Numbered from the stretch's first letter, positions 1-8,700 are shown. The stretch: 29,904 bases of DNA from DASPTB01 sp035623615 (GCA_035623615.1 DASPTB010000312.1:1-29904); one strand, 5' to 3'. The notes: generated by a model not told the origin, from the letters alone. Numbers and translations are program-made.

Positions 1-1203
1 CGTCCCCTCGGTCCAGCGCCGCGGTCGCACCGCCGCCACCATGGCCGCGGCCAGTGCCCCCACCAGGCCAAGGAGCGGCCAGAAGAGCATCGGGTTGGCC
101 GCCAGGATCAGCCCGCCGAGCGCAGGCCCGGTTATCGCACCTGTTCCCCAGGCCACGCCGAACACGCCCTGGTAGCGGCCGCCGGCGCCGGGCGGGGCGA
201 GGTCGGCCACGTACGAGTACGAGACGGGCGCGCCGATCATCTCGCCGAAGGACCAGATGACCACCGTCCCCGCCAGCATGGGGAGCGTGGTCGCCGCCCC
301 CGTGAGCGCGTAGCCGACGCCGACCAGCAGGAACCCGAGCGCCAGCATGCGCCGCGGGTTGCGGTGCATCGTGAGCGACGAGATCGGCAGCTCGAGCAGC
401 ACGACGAGCGCGCCGTTGATCGTCAGCAGCAGCCCGAAGTCGGCCTTCGAGTACCCGAGGTGGTTCACGACACGCAGCGGGAGGGCGTAGAGCTGCTGGT
501 AGTAGACGAACGTGATGAGCGCCGCCGAGCCGACGAGCAGCATGAACGGGCCGTCGCGGAAGAGCGCGCGATACCCGGAGCTCGCCCGCTCGCGGGCCGC
601 CCGCTCGCGCGGGGGATCGTCGGGAAGCGCCAGGACGGCGATGAGGGCGAAGATGGCCGACGTCCCCGCGTCGGCGGCGAACAGCCATTGGAACGACCTG
701 CTGACCAGGAAGGCGGCGAGGGCACTCCCCGCCGCGAACCCGATGTTCGAGACCAGGCGCAGGACCGCGAAGGCGGTGACCCGCTGGCCCTCGGGGACGA
801 GGTCGGCGATCAGCGCGGCGCTCGCCGGCCGGAACATCTCGGAGGAGCAACCGACGACGAATGTGGTGGCGAGGATCGCCGGGTATGCGGTCAGCTGCGA
901 GAGGACGATCAGCGAGGCGGAGCTCACCAGCATCGAGGCGATGATCGTTCCCCGGCGGCCGATCCGGTCGGCCATGTCTCCCCCGAGCCCGCTCGCGAGG
1001 AGCTCGCCCACTCCATAGGCGGCCACGGCGGTCCCGGCCTGCGAGGCGGTGAAGCCCATGCTCGTCAGGTAGAGGACGAGGAACAGGATGACGAAGCTTC
1101 CGAAGCGGTTGATGAACACACCGAGGGTGAGGTACCAGGCCGGCGCCGGCATCTCGCGGAGGTTCCGACGCAACGTCCGCGGCTGTTGGTTGGGGTCTGT
1201 CAC
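1..1203 (-). CDS. MFS transporter, probable drug/solute exporter (C-terminus cut by window edge)
   Basis: Reading the minus strand from GTG at 1203 gives an uninterrupted frame of 401 codons that reaches base 1, so the last residues are missing. The protein has about 12 hydrophobic segments. The MFS motif A loop, GDMADRIGRR, lies between TM2 and TM3 (about residues 77-86), and a charged cytoplasmic loop rich in Arg/Glu sits mid-protein, as in the two six-helix halves of the family. I chose GTG 1203 because GGAG lies 5 nt upstream and the N-terminus begins with a short polar stretch before TM1. It should act as a proton-coupled exporter in the cytoplasmic membrane, of the MdtH/MdtG/Bcr type. 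The substrate cannot be read from sequence. It is divergent from the flippase gene. The family call is secure, the substrate unknown. Confidence 0.85.
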   Translation of the reverse strand, partial: MTDPNQQPRTLRRNLREMPAPAWYLTLGVFINRFGSFVILFLVLYLTSMGFTASQAGTAVAAYGVGELLASGLGGDMADRIGRRGTIIASMLVSSASLIVLSQLTAYPAILATTFVVGCSSEMFRPASAALIADLVPEGQRVTAFAVLRLVSNIGFAAGSALAAFLVSRSFQWLFAADAGTSAIFALIAVLALPDDPPRERAARERASSGYRALFRDGPFMLLVGSAALITFVYYQQLYALPLRVVNHLGYSKADFGLLLTINGALVVLLELPISSLTMHRNPRRMLALGFLLVGVGYALTGAATTLPMLAGTVVIWSFGEMIGAPVSYSYVADLAPPGAGGRYQGVFGVAWGTGAITGPALGGLILAANPMLFWPLLGLVGALAAAMVAAVRPRRWTEGT

Positions 1204-1235
1204 ACGATCTCCACGGCGGCCGTTCGGGCGAAATG

Positions 1236-1319
1236 ATCCTATACGCGTCCCTTGTTCCCTCATCATGGTTCGGGTGAACGGCCGGCCGAATACACTTGCC
1301 CTGGTCACGGAGCTCTCAC
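1236..1319. promoter_or_regulatory. Divergent promoter region between MFS and flippase genes
   Basis: On the minus strand TATAGGAT (1243 to 1236) is a good -10 for the MFS gene, giving a short leader before GTG 1203. On the plus strand TACACT (1291-1296) is a -10-like box. A transcript starting near 1303 would carry GGAG (1309-1312) seven nt before an ATG at 1320. The -35 boxes are poor on both strands. The assignment is pattern-based only. Confidence 0.4.
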
Positions 1320-1355
1320 ATGCCTCGAACCCTCGTTGGATACCTCCCGTCGTAA
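1320..1355 (+). other. 11-codon ORF with strong ribosome binding site ahead of flippase (leader peptide or frameshifted gene start)
   Basis: ATG 1320 has an ideally placed GGAG and follows a -10-like box, but its frame ends at TAA 1353-1355 after 11 codons (MPRTLVGYLPS). The flippase frame continues in the +1 frame across the same bases and has no ATG or GTG near its N-terminus. Either this is a short translated leader coupled to the flippase, or one extra base in the sequence breaks the true start of the gene. Confidence 0.4.
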
Positions 1356-2853
1356 CGACCGCCTGACCCTGCTCGCGGGGACCGGCCAGAACATCGCCGG
1401 TCTGGCCGTCTACGTCGTCGCGTCCCTGCTGGCGAACGTCCTGATCTACCGCGCGTTCGGCGTCGGGGGGGGCGCCGCCCTCGGGCTCGTGACGCTCGCG
1501 ACACAGCTCGCGTTCGTCGTGGCGGCCGGGTCGAGGTTCGGGATGGACATGGCGGCCGTCCGGCGCGTGGCGATCGAGGTGGGGGCCGGCCACGCCGGAC
1601 GGTCGCGGCCGATCATGCGGCGGGCGGTGTCGATCGCCGCGGTCGTGAGCGTCGCGGTTGCCGTCGCGGTGTTCGCCGGGGCCGGATCGCTCGCAACGGC
1701 GTTCGCGCACGGGAGGGAGGCGAGCGCGGCTGCGGCGTTCCGCGCGGCCGCGCTCGGCTTGCCCTTCATCGCGCTCGTCCAGGTCTACCTGGGCGGGACG
1801 CGCGGGCTCAAGATCATGCGGCACACGCTGTACGTGTTCTGGATCGGCCAACCGGTCTCGTGGATCGTGCTGATGGTCCTGGGGTGGACCGTTCGCAAGA
1901 ACGCCACGGTGACGGTCCTCGCCTACACACTGTCGTGGCTCCTCGCCACGGCGATCGCTTGGCTCCTGTGGCTGCGCGACACGAGGGGCTTCGAGCCGAT
2001 GCCGGTTCCGGCCGACGAGACGGCGGGGCTGATCCGGTACGGCGCTCCCCGTGCGCCGGCGGCGCTGCTCTCGCAGGCGCTCTTCTGGGTGGACACGTTC
2101 GTCCTCGGCTACTACGTGCACAACCCCCGCGAGGTGGGGATCTACGTCGCCGCCGTCCGCGTCGCGCAGGGCCTCGGGCTGTTCCTGACGGCCGTGAGCT
2201 ACATGTTCAGCCCGTTCGTCGCCGACCTGCACGCGCGCGGCGAGCGGGACGAGCTGAACGACCTGTACAAGTCGCTCACGCGGTGGGTCGTGGCGGGAAC
2301 GATTCCGATCCTGCTGGTGCTGGCCGTGGCGCCCGTGCCGGTGTTGCACGTCTTCGGCGCGGGGGCCGCCGGGGGCGCCACCGCGCTCCGGATCATGCTG
2401 CTGGGGCAGACGGTGAACGTCGCCGTGGGCGCGGCCGGGTTCGTGCTGATCATGGCCGGACGCACCGGTTGGGATCTGATCGTCTACGTCGGGTCGTTCC
2501 TGCTGGACCTTGTCGTCGCCATCGCGCTCGTCCCCCACTTCGGCATGGTCGGGGCCGCGACGGCGCAGGCGACTACGCTCGCGGTGTCGAACGCCGTCCG
2601 CCTCACGCTCGTGTGGCGATTCGTGCGCATCCAGCCCTTCGACCGGCGGTATCTCCGGCTCCTGGTTCCCGCCGCGCTCGGCCTCGTCGCCACCGCCGGC
2701 GCGCACGCGCTGTTCTCGGGGACGGCGTGGCCCGTCGACCTGCTCGCGACGGCGTTCCTGGGGACCTGCGTGTACGTCGCGGCGCTCTGGGCGCTGGCGC
2801 TCTCCAGCAGCGAGCGGGCGGCGTCGCTTCGCGTGGTCGCGCGAGCCCGTTGA
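1336..2853 (+). CDS. MOP-superfamily flippase (polysaccharide/lipid-linked oligosaccharide exporter)
   Basis: About 505 residues with some 12-14 predicted hydrophobic helices and small charged loops, typical of Wzx/MurJ/MATE-fold flippases (usually 450-550 residues). Recognisable features are the N-terminal segment beginning TGQNIAGLAVYVVAS and a central amphipathic stretch DLHARGERDELNDLYKSLTR, which matches the conserved loop before TM9 of polysaccharide flippases. The likely role is flipping undecaprenyl-linked glycans to the outer leaflet. No glycosyltransferase cluster is next to it, so the substrate is unknown. The start is uncertain: in-frame candidates are TTG 1336 (used here) and TTG 1252, both without a ribosome site, while the well-placed ATG 1320 is one frame off. 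It ends at TGA 2851-2853 and converges on the LOG-like gene 47 bp away. Confidence 0.8.
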   Translation: MDTSRRNDRLTLLAGTGQNIAGLAVYVVASLLANVLIYRAFGVGGGAALGLVTLATQLAFVVAAGSRFGMDMAAVRRVAIEVGAGHAGRSRPIMRRAVSIAAVVSVAVAVAVFAGAGSLATAFAHGREASAAAAFRAAALGLPFIALVQVYLGGTRGLKIMRHTLYVFWIGQPVSWIVLMVLGWTVRKNATVTVLAYTLSWLLATAIAWLLWLRDTRGFEPMPVPADETAGLIRYGAPRAPAALLSQALFWVDTFVLGYYVHNPREVGIYVAAVRVAQGLGLFLTAVSYMFSPFVADLHARGERDELNDLYKSLTRWVVAGTIPILLVLAVAPVPVLHVFGAGAAGGATALRIMLLGQTVNVAVGAAGFVLIMAGRTGWDLIVYVGSFLLDLVVAIALVPHFGMVGAATAQATTLAVSNAVRLTLVWRFVRIQPFDRRYLRLLVPAALGLVATAGAHALFSGTAWPVDLLATAFLGTCVYVAALWALALSSSERAASLRVVARAR

Positions 2854-2900
2854 GCTCTCCCCGACGACGCGCCGCGCCCGCGTCCGCCGGCGGCCGAGCG

Positions 2901-3410
2901 CTACCGCGCGGCGCGTGCGAGGCGAAGAGCCGTTCCGACCGCCTCCTCGGCATCGGCGACGCGGACGATCTCGTCGGCAGCGTCGCCGCCGCCGCGCGTG
3001 AGCTCCCACGTGCCGAGGCCGACGACGGGTTTTCCGGCCTTCAGCGCGAGCGCGATCTCGGAGAGCGTGCCGAACTCGCCGCCCACCGCGATCACGGCGT
3101 CGGCCGCCCGGACGATGAGGGCGTTGCGCATCTCCCCCATGCCGGTGGGGAGCGCCACGCGAACGAAGGCGTTCGCCGCCGAGCGGTCGCTTCCCGGTAG
3201 GAGTCCGACGACCAGGCCGCCCTCGGCCGCCGCGCCGGACGCGGCCGCCTCCATCGCGCCACCGAGCCCGCCGCATACGAGGACGGCACCGGCTCGAGCG
3301 AGTCCTCGCCCCACCGATTCAGCTTGCGCGGCAACGCGCTCGGGGGCCGGGTCCGGACCGCACACGGCGACGTAGACGGCCTCCCCGCCGGCTCGATCCG
3401 TCACCGTCAC
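2901..3410 (-). CDS. TIGR00725/LOG-like Rossmann-fold protein
   Basis: 169 residues from GTG 3410, whose GTGA overlaps the stop of the upstream helicase gene by four nt; GTG 3416 and 3404 are alternatives. The N-terminus AVYVAVCGPDPAPE, the glycine-rich VCGGLGGAMEAAASGA (phosphate-binding loop of the LOG fold) and the GEFGTLSEIALALKAGKPVV block match the small SLOG/LOG-like family annotated as TIGR00725. True cytokinin-activating LOG proteins have PGGxGTxxE; here that motif is GGEFGTLSE, retaining the catalytic-type Glu. The family is related to nucleoside-5'-monophosphate phosphoribohydrolases, but the substrate of this subgroup is not established. Coupling to a DNA helicase suggests only co-expression. 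Confidence 0.8.
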   Translation of the reverse strand: MTVTDRAGGEAVYVAVCGPDPAPERVAAQAESVGRGLARAGAVLVCGGLGGAMEAAASGAAAEGGLVVGLLPGSDRSAANAFVRVALPTGMGEMRNALIVRAADAVIAVGGEFGTLSEIALALKAGKPVVGLGTWELTRGGGDAADEIVRVADAEEAVGTALRLARAAR

Positions 3411-5674
3411 CCCCACGTCCGGCCGAGCATGGATGCGAGCAGCGCGACGGCGCCCTGCTTGTCGAGCGGTTCGTTCCCGTTCCCGCACTTCGGCGACTGC
3501 ACGCACGACGGGCAACCGCGCGCGCACGGGCATTGCCGAACGGCCTCGAACGTCGCCGACAGCAGACGGTCGCGCGAGCGGAATCCCCGTTCGGCGATTC
3601 CCGCGCCGCCCGGGTAGCCGTCGTAGATGAAGATCGTGGCCGTCCCCGTGTCTGCGTGCAGCGGCGTCGAGACCCCGCCCACGTCCCACCGGTCGCACGT
3701 GGCGACGAGCGGCAGGAGCCCGATCGCGGCGTGCTCGGCCGCGTGCAGCGTCCCCGCGACGGCCGTCCGGCCGATGCGGGCGCGCTCGAGGAGTCCCGAG
3801 GGAACGAGCCACCACACCGCCTTCGTCTCCAGCGTCTGGTTGGGCAGGTGCAGGTCGACGGCGTCGACGATCTCGCCGGTGTATACCGACGTTCGCGTGA
3901 AGCCGACGATGCTCCTCGTCACCCTGACCTCGCCGTAGATCGCCTCGAAAAGCTCCGATTCGGCGGCGTCGATCTCGTCCACGACCTCCAGCTCGGTCAC
4001 GTCGCGCGCGCGTGTGTAGTAGTCGGGGTCGGCGGCCCGAACGAGCGCCACCTTCGCGGTCAGGTCGAGCTCGGTGACCTCGAACTGCTCGCCCTGATGC
4101 AGGTACACGGCGCCGGGGTGGACCTGGTAGAAGGCGCGGGACTCGTCCACGGTGCCGACCAGCGCGCCGGTCTCCTCCTCGACGATCGCGAACTGCGAGC
4201 CCGACGCCGAGCGGATGTCGATCTTGCGGTGCGGGCTCTCCCGGCCGCGGTGGTGCAGGAGCTCACCCCGCCGGACGAGCTCACCTCGGCCCTCGAGTTC
4301 GGCGGCCGCCACCTCGGCGCCCTCCCCGAACACGGCGAGGTCCTCGGGCCCGAGCGGCTGCTCGCGCGCCGCGCAGGCGAGGTGTGGGCCGAGGACGTAG
4401 GGGTTCGTGGGATCCACGACCGCGTCCTCGGGTGGTCGGTCGAACAGGTCGGCGGGATGGTGCACGAGGTACTGGTCGAGGGGGTCGTCCTGCGCGACGA
4501 GCATCGCGAGCGACGCCTCGCCGCGCCGGCCTGCCCGCCCGGCTTGCTGCCAGAGCGATGCCCTCGTCCCCGGGTACCCGGCGACGAGGGCGGCGTCCAG
4601 CGAGCCCACGTCGATCCCCAGCTCCAGCGCGGTCGTGGCGGCCACCGCCATGAGGTCGCCGCGGGCGAGCGCGCCCTCGAGCTCGCGTCGTTCCTCGGGC
4701 AGGTAGCCGGCGCGGTACGCCTTGACCCGCTCCTTGGTGGCCGCCGGGAGCTCGCGGCGGCAGAACTCCGCCACCAGCTCGGCCGCGCGCCGCGACCGGC
4801 AGAAGGCGATCGTGCGCGTGTCGGACTCGACCAGCTCCTTCATGAGCCACGCCGTTTCTGCGACGGCGCCCCGGCGAAGCCCGAGCTCTTCGTCGATCAA
4901 CGGAGGGTTCCACAGCACGAACAGCTTCTCGCCTCGTGGCGACGCGTCGTCGGCCACCGCTTCGAACGGTATCCCCGTCAAGCGCTCGGCCAGGTCGGAG
5001 GGGTTGCCGATCGTCGCCGAGGACAGGACGAACCGCGGGTTCCCACCGTAGTGCGCCACGAGCCGCCGGAGCCGCCGGAGCACCATCGCGACGTGCGAGC
5101 CGAACACCCCGCGCGCGACGTGCGCCTCGTCGACGACGACGAGCGACAGCCGAAGGAAGAAATCAGCCCACCCCGCGTGCGCCGGAAGGATGCTCGCGTG
5201 CAGCATGTCGGGGTTGGTCATCACCAGGTTGGCGCTTCGCCGGATGAGCGGCCGCTCGGCCGAGGGGGTGTCGCCGTCGTAGACGGCCGCCCGGATCTGC
5301 GGGATACGCAGCGACCGGACCTGGCGCAGCTGGTCGCGCGCGAGCGCCTTCGTGGGGAATAGGTACAGCGCCGTCCGTTTCTCGTCGGCGAGGGCGTCCA
5401 TCGCGAACGCCAGGTTGTACACGAGCGTCTTGCCGGACGCGGTCCCCGTGGCGATCACGACGTTCTTCCCCGCCTCGACGAGGTCCAGGGCGCGCCGCTG
5501 GTGGGGATACAGTCCGTGGACGCCCTCGCGGGCGAGCCGGGTCCGGAGCGCGTCGGGGAGGTCGTCGACCGGCACGGTCATCGGCTCGCGGGCGGGAAGG
5601 TCCCGCACGTGGACCAGGGACGCGGCTGCGTCGGGGAACTCGGAGATCTCCCGCAGGAACCCGCGTGCGTCCAC
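3407..5674 (-). CDS. SF2 DEAD/DEAH helicase with C-terminal DUF1998 (SftH/Hrq1-like)
   Basis: 755 residues from GTG 5674. The order is: Q-motif-like LYPHQRRALDLVEAGKNVV, Walker A GTASGKT (77-83), DEAH box (182-185), motif III SSATIGN, motif IV IAFCRSRRAAEL, motif VI QQAGRAGRRGE, then a long C-terminal MZB/DUF1998 region with a cysteine cluster PCARGCPSCVQSPKCGN near residues 716-732. This architecture matches the mycobacterial 3'-to-5' translocase/helicase SftH and yeast Hrq1. It should act on DNA in the cytoplasm as an ATP-dependent helicase, probably in repair; the cysteines likely bind a metal. The upstream extension in the same frame (to 5821) is low-complexity and overlaps the divergent antiporter gene, so I rejected it. 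Confidence 0.9.
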   Translation of the reverse strand: MDARGFLREISEFPDAAASLVHVRDLPAREPMTVPVDDLPDALRTRLAREGVHGLYPHQRRALDLVEAGKNVVIATGTASGKTLVYNLAFAMDALADEKRTALYLFPTKALARDQLRQVRSLRIPQIRAAVYDGDTPSAERPLIRRSANLVMTNPDMLHASILPAHAGWADFFLRLSLVVVDEAHVARGVFGSHVAMVLRRLRRLVAHYGGNPRFVLSSATIGNPSDLAERLTGIPFEAVADDASPRGEKLFVLWNPPLIDEELGLRRGAVAETAWLMKELVESDTRTIAFCRSRRAAELVAEFCRRELPAATKERVKAYRAGYLPEERRELEGALARGDLMAVAATTALELGIDVGSLDAALVAGYPGTRASLWQQAGRAGRRGEASLAMLVAQDDPLDQYLVHHPADLFDRPPEDAVVDPTNPYVLGPHLACAAREQPLGPEDLAVFGEGAEVAAAELEGRGELVRRGELLHHRGRESPHRKIDIRSASGSQFAIVEEETGALVGTVDESRAFYQVHPGAVYLHQGEQFEVTELDLTAKVALVRAADPDYYTRARDVTELEVVDEIDAAESELFEAIYGEVRVTRSIVGFTRTSVYTGEIVDAVDLHLPNQTLETKAVWWLVPSGLLERARIGRTAVAGTLHAAEHAAIGLLPLVATCDRWDVGGVSTPLHADTGTATIFIYDGYPGGAGIAERGFRSRDRLLSATFEAVRQCPCARGCPSCVQSPKCGNGNEPLDKQGAVALLASMLGRTWG

Positions 5675-5756
5675 CCCGTGATCGTACCGGCGCGTTCCCA
5701 CACGATCGTCCCGTGCCGAGCCGCCCCTCCCGCTCGGCTGACACAATGCCCGCCCA

Positions 5757-6797
5757 GTGGACTGGTTCCAGCTCGTCGCCGCCCTGCTCGTGATCCTCCT
5801 CGGGGCCCAGCTCTTCACCAACGGCGTGGAGTGGATCGGCGAGCGTTACGGCCTCGCGCAGGGCGTGGTCGGGAGCGTGCTGGCGGCCATCGGAACGGCG
5901 CTCCCCGAGACGCTCCTGCCGCTGATCGCCATCGTGGCCGGCGGCGCCGTCACGGGGAAGGAGATCGGCGTGGGCGCGATCATCGGCGCCCCGCTGATGC
6001 TCTCGACGCTCGCCATGTTCGTCCTCGCCGTCGCGCTGGTGTGGTTCGCGCGCAGCCGCGGCCGGGGGAAGCGGATGCTCGCCGACCCCCGTGTGATCCG
6101 CCAGGACCTGGGGTTCTTCGTCGTCATGTTCGCCGTGGGCGTCGCCGCCGGGCTCGTCCACAGCCGGCCGCTCGACTGGGCGGTCGCGGCGTTCCTCATC
6201 TGCGGGTACGTCGCGTACGTGCGCCGCCACGTGAAGGCGCCGGCCGAGTCGGAGGTCGAGTCCGAGGCCTCGGGGATCGTGGAGCCGCTGTACCTGATCG
6301 CGTGGTTCCGGCGCATGGGGCGGCGCGACCCCGGATCCGCCGCCGCGCCGCCCGCCGCCGCGAGCTTCGGCCAGACCTTCGTGGCGCTCGCGCTGATCGT
6401 GGGCGGGGCCCGCGTGTTCGTCGGCGCCGTCGAGCATCTCGGCCACGTCCTGCAAGTCCCGAGCCTGATCTTCGCGCTGCTGGTCGCGCCGGTCGCCACC
6501 GAGCTCCCCGAGCAGATGAACGGCGTGATCTGGGTCGGGCGCCGCAAGGACACGCTCGCGCTCGGCAACGTGACGGGGGCGATGGTGTTCCAGGCGTCGT
6601 TCCCGGTGACCGTCGGCCTGCTGCTGACGCCGTGGCGCCTCACCCACGACGCGCTCGTGGCGGCGATCGTGTCGCTCGTGGCCGCCGCGTGGCTGTACGT
6701 CGCCGTGCGCTTGGTTCGCACGCTTCCCGCGTGGCTGCTTGCGGCGCAAGTGGCGCTCTACGCCGGCTACCTCGTGTACGTGCTCACACGTCTGTAG
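5757..6797 (+). CDS. CaCA-family sodium/calcium exchanger-like protein
   Basis: 346 residues from GTG 5757, ending in TAG. It is hydrophobic throughout, with two inverted repeats each carrying an alpha-repeat signature: GTALPETLLPLIAI (46-59) followed by GAIIGAPLMLSTL, and ATELPEQMNGVIWVGRR (about 244-260) followed by GNVTGAMVFQASFPV. The acidic Glu of each xPE motif is the canonical cation ligand of this superfamily (YrbG, NCX). The central loop is charged and Glu-rich (ESEVESEASG). It is expected to exchange Ca2+ or another divalent ion for Na+ or H+. There is no clear Shine-Dalgarno; a CACAAT box about 10 nt upstream may make the message nearly leaderless. It converges on the LCP gene. Confidence 0.85.
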   Translation: MDWFQLVAALLVILLGAQLFTNGVEWIGERYGLAQGVVGSVLAAIGTALPETLLPLIAIVAGGAVTGKEIGVGAIIGAPLMLSTLAMFVLAVALVWFARSRGRGKRMLADPRVIRQDLGFFVVMFAVGVAAGLVHSRPLDWAVAAFLICGYVAYVRRHVKAPAESEVESEASGIVEPLYLIAWFRRMGRRDPGSAAAPPAAASFGQTFVALALIVGGARVFVGAVEHLGHVLQVPSLIFALLVAPVATELPEQMNGVIWVGRRKDTLALGNVTGAMVFQASFPVTVGLLLTPWRLTHDALVAAIVSLVAAAWLYVAVRLVRTLPAWLLAAQVALYAGYLVYVLTRL

Positions 6798-6818
6798 CGA
6801 GGGAGTACCGGATCGCGC

Positions 6819-6832
6819 GCGCCGCGCGGCGC
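6819..6832. terminator. Short GC hairpin between convergent genes, possible bidirectional terminator
   Basis: GCGCC-GCGC-GGCGC forms a 5-bp stem with a 4-nt loop in the 40-bp gap between the antiporter stop (6797) and the LCP stop (6838). No T-tract follows on either strand, so efficiency is doubtful. Confidence 0.25.
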
Positions 6833-6837
6833 AATTG

Positions 6838-7821
6838 CTACTGCGTCTGCTTCGGCGGCCGGGAGATCGTCCCGGTACGCTTCATCTGCGTGTACAGCGC
6901 CTTGGCGGACGGGGAGATGAACACGACGCTCTCCGCACCCTGCATGCCGGTGGTGGCGGGCACCACGAAGTTGTTCACGTTCGCCGGCTTGACCTGCGTC
7001 GCCGTGAGCGCGAGCCGGTAGAGCATCTCGGGCGACAACGTCGTGTGGACGTTCACCCAGACGCTTCGCAGGACGGCGAACATGCGCCACGGGTCGTTCC
7101 AGAAGGTCTTCTGGAACTTCGACAGGGCGCTCAGCATCAGGATGCCCTGGTTCCCGGAGCGTGTCAGGTCGCCGTTCAGGAAGCTGTGACGGTCGCGTGC
7201 GTACTCGAGTGCCTGCGTTCCGTTCAGGTGCTGCACGCCCGGATTGAAGTTCGCCCGCGAGTACTGGTCGTGCATCGGCTGGGTGACCCGGACGGTGACC
7301 CCGCCGAGGGAGTTCACCATGTTCGTGAGCCCCACGAACGACGTGATGGCGTAGAAGTCGATCGGGATCCCCGTCACCGACTCGACGGTCTTCACGACGA
7401 GCTGCGGCCCGCCGTCCGAGAGCGCCGCGTTGATCTTGTCCGTCCCGTGCCCCGGGATCGTGACCCACGAGTCCCTCGGGATCCCGAGGATCGTCGCGTG
7501 CTGCGTCTTCAGGTTGACGCCGATGATGTGGATCGAGTCGGCCCGCTCTTTCTCGACCGGCTGTCCCGGACGCGCGTCGCTGCCCAGGAGCAGGATGAAC
7601 AGCGGCCGCTTGCCCTGGAGGGCGGGAACGAACGTTGCCCCCTTCACCGGCTCGATCGTGAGGGGCGAGGCCACTGGCGTCAGCGACGGGCCCGGCGTGG
7701 GTGTGTCGGCCTTGCCCGACTCCGCACGGACCACGACCAGCGTGCCGACGACCAGGACCAGGAAGGCGAGCGAAACGGCGAACAGCCGCGTCGTTCGCGC
7801 CGTCCGCGCGGGGGCGCTCAC
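6838..7821 (-). CDS. LytR-CpsA-Psr (LCP) family cell-wall ligase
   Basis: 327 residues from GTG 7821, which overlaps the stop of the upstream gene (GTGA). Residues 12-31 form a single membrane anchor, followed by a Pro/Thr-rich linker (38-60) and the extracellular LCP domain. Key family residues are visible: SDARPG (81-86), RADSIHIIGV (93-102, Asp binding the Mg-pyrophosphate), IPRDSWV (114-120), the GGVTVRV strand and YARDRHSFLNGDLTRSGNQ with its basic residues. LCP enzymes transfer lipid-linked glycopolymers to peptidoglycan on the outer face of the membrane. The C-terminus has no LytR_C domain. Its operon partner is the anchored secreted protein upstream. Confidence 0.93.
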   Translation of the reverse strand: MSAPARTARTTRLFAVSLAFLVLVVGTLVVVRAESGKADTPTPGPSLTPVASPLTIEPVKGATFVPALQGKRPLFILLLGSDARPGQPVEKERADSIHIIGVNLKTQHATILGIPRDSWVTIPGHGTDKINAALSDGGPQLVVKTVESVTGIPIDFYAITSFVGLTNMVNSLGGVTVRVTQPMHDQYSRANFNPGVQHLNGTQALEYARDRHSFLNGDLTRSGNQGILMLSALSKFQKTFWNDPWRMFAVLRSVWVNVHTTLSPEMLYRLALTATQVKPANVNNFVVPATTGMQGAESVVFISPSAKALYTQMKRTGTISRPPKQTQ

Positions 7822-8468
7822 GAGCCGCTCCCGCTCTGCGACCCGGACCCGCCGGCCGGCACGGGGCTCATGACGATCCGGTCGACCGTCGTGGTGGTCT
7901 TGGGGAAGCCGCTCACGAGCCAGGTCCCATTCACTTCCTCCATCAGGTACTGCGCGTTCCGCGTGATGCGGATGGTCCACCCTTTGGTCGTCTGCGCGGT
8001 GGCGACGAACTGGACGTCTCCGATCGCCGCCGTCGGCTTTCCCTGTGCGTCGATCAGCACGTGCACGTCGAGGTTGGACGAGTCGACCTTCAGGGTCTTG
8101 ATCGTGCCGGTCAGCGAACCGAGTCCGAGCGAGGTGCCCGCCTGCTGCGCCGCCGGCTTCGCCGTGTCGGTGAAGAGGTTGTACACGTCGGACGGCGGCG
8201 CCGTCGACCATGCGTGCGGGTCGAGGAAGATGCCGTCGTACATAGACGACAGTGTCGTCTGCACCGACGCCGGGACGGTTCCGACGTCCGGGTGCTTGTC
8301 CTTGAGCGACACCGCGGTGGACGTTCCCATCGTGAACGTGAAGGGTGCCCGCTTGGGGACGAACGGAAGGACCTGACGGTTGCCGCTCAGCACGATGGCG
8401 AGCACCCCCACCGCGCCGATGACGACGACGGCGATGCCCACCGCCCACCACGGCTTGCGTCTGCGCAT
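7818..8468 (-). CDS. Membrane-anchored extracellular protein of unknown function, partner gene of LCP ligase
   Basis: 216 residues from ATG 8468, preceded by AGGAGG with 9-nt spacing, a strong ribosome site. A basic MRRRK start and one helix (about residues 8-27) indicate a type II anchor or uncleaved signal. The rest is extracytoplasmic. It has a predicted alpha/beta body and a C-terminal block TKGWTIRITRNAQYLMEEV ... GTWLVSGF that resembles the last strands of NTF2/SnoaL-like domains, and a Gly/Ser tail. I do not recognise the family. The 4-nt overlap with the LCP gene implies translational coupling and a role in envelope assembly. The open frame extends much further upstream to 9338 but only antisense to terC, so that part is not coding. 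Confidence 0.75.
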   Translation of the reverse strand: MRRRKPWWAVGIAVVVIGAVGVLAIVLSGNRQVLPFVPKRAPFTFTMGTSTAVSLKDKHPDVGTVPASVQTTLSSMYDGIFLDPHAWSTAPPSDVYNLFTDTAKPAAQQAGTSLGLGSLTGTIKTLKVDSSNLDVHVLIDAQGKPTAAIGDVQFVATAQTTKGWTIRITRNAQYLMEEVNGTWLVSGFPKTTTTVDRIVMSPVPAGGSGSQSGSGS

Positions 8469-8579
8469 GCGCGACGTCCTCCTGGCAAGCGGAAACTCGT
8501 CGACCTGCACGGGGGGGGAATCCGGGCTGGCGGTGAGTCCCTCTTCAGCGATTCGTTCTGGGGGGCCCATCGGCGCCCA

Positions 8580-8609
8580 AGGGTACCCATCCCACGGGGA
8601 CTTCGCCAA
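8580..8609 (-). promoter_or_regulatory. Weak candidate promoter for the secreted-protein/LCP operon
   Basis: Minus-strand TTGGCG (8609 to 8604) and TACCCT (8585 to 8580) are separated by 18 nt, giving a roughly 105-nt leader before ATG 8468. The remainder of 8469-8680 shows a run of seven or eight G near 8512 but no other clear element. Confidence 0.25.
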
Positions 8610-8684
8610 GCATTCCCGCCGTGTTTTGTCGATGACACGAAATCTCGACCCGCGCGGCCTCCGAACGGCAACGTCGTCCGCTGT

Positions 8685-8690
8685 TAGGCT
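8685..8690 (+). promoter_or_regulatory. -10 box (TAGGCT) of the riboswitch-terC transcript
   Basis: TAGGCT is a common actinobacterial -10. Initiation about 7 nt downstream (near 8697) would start the RNA just before the P1 strand of the riboswitch, an exact fit to expectation. No good -35 is seen at 17-18 nt. Confidence 0.45.
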
Positions 8691-8700
8691 TGCCGTTGAT

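Noticed and set aside
364..1236. 290-codon plus-strand frame
   Set aside because: Antisense to the MFS gene, whose motif A and helices are clear on the minus strand.
5675..5821. N-terminal extension of the helicase to an earlier start
   Set aside because: It overlaps the antiporter start, is low-complexity, and family members begin near the GTG 5674 position.
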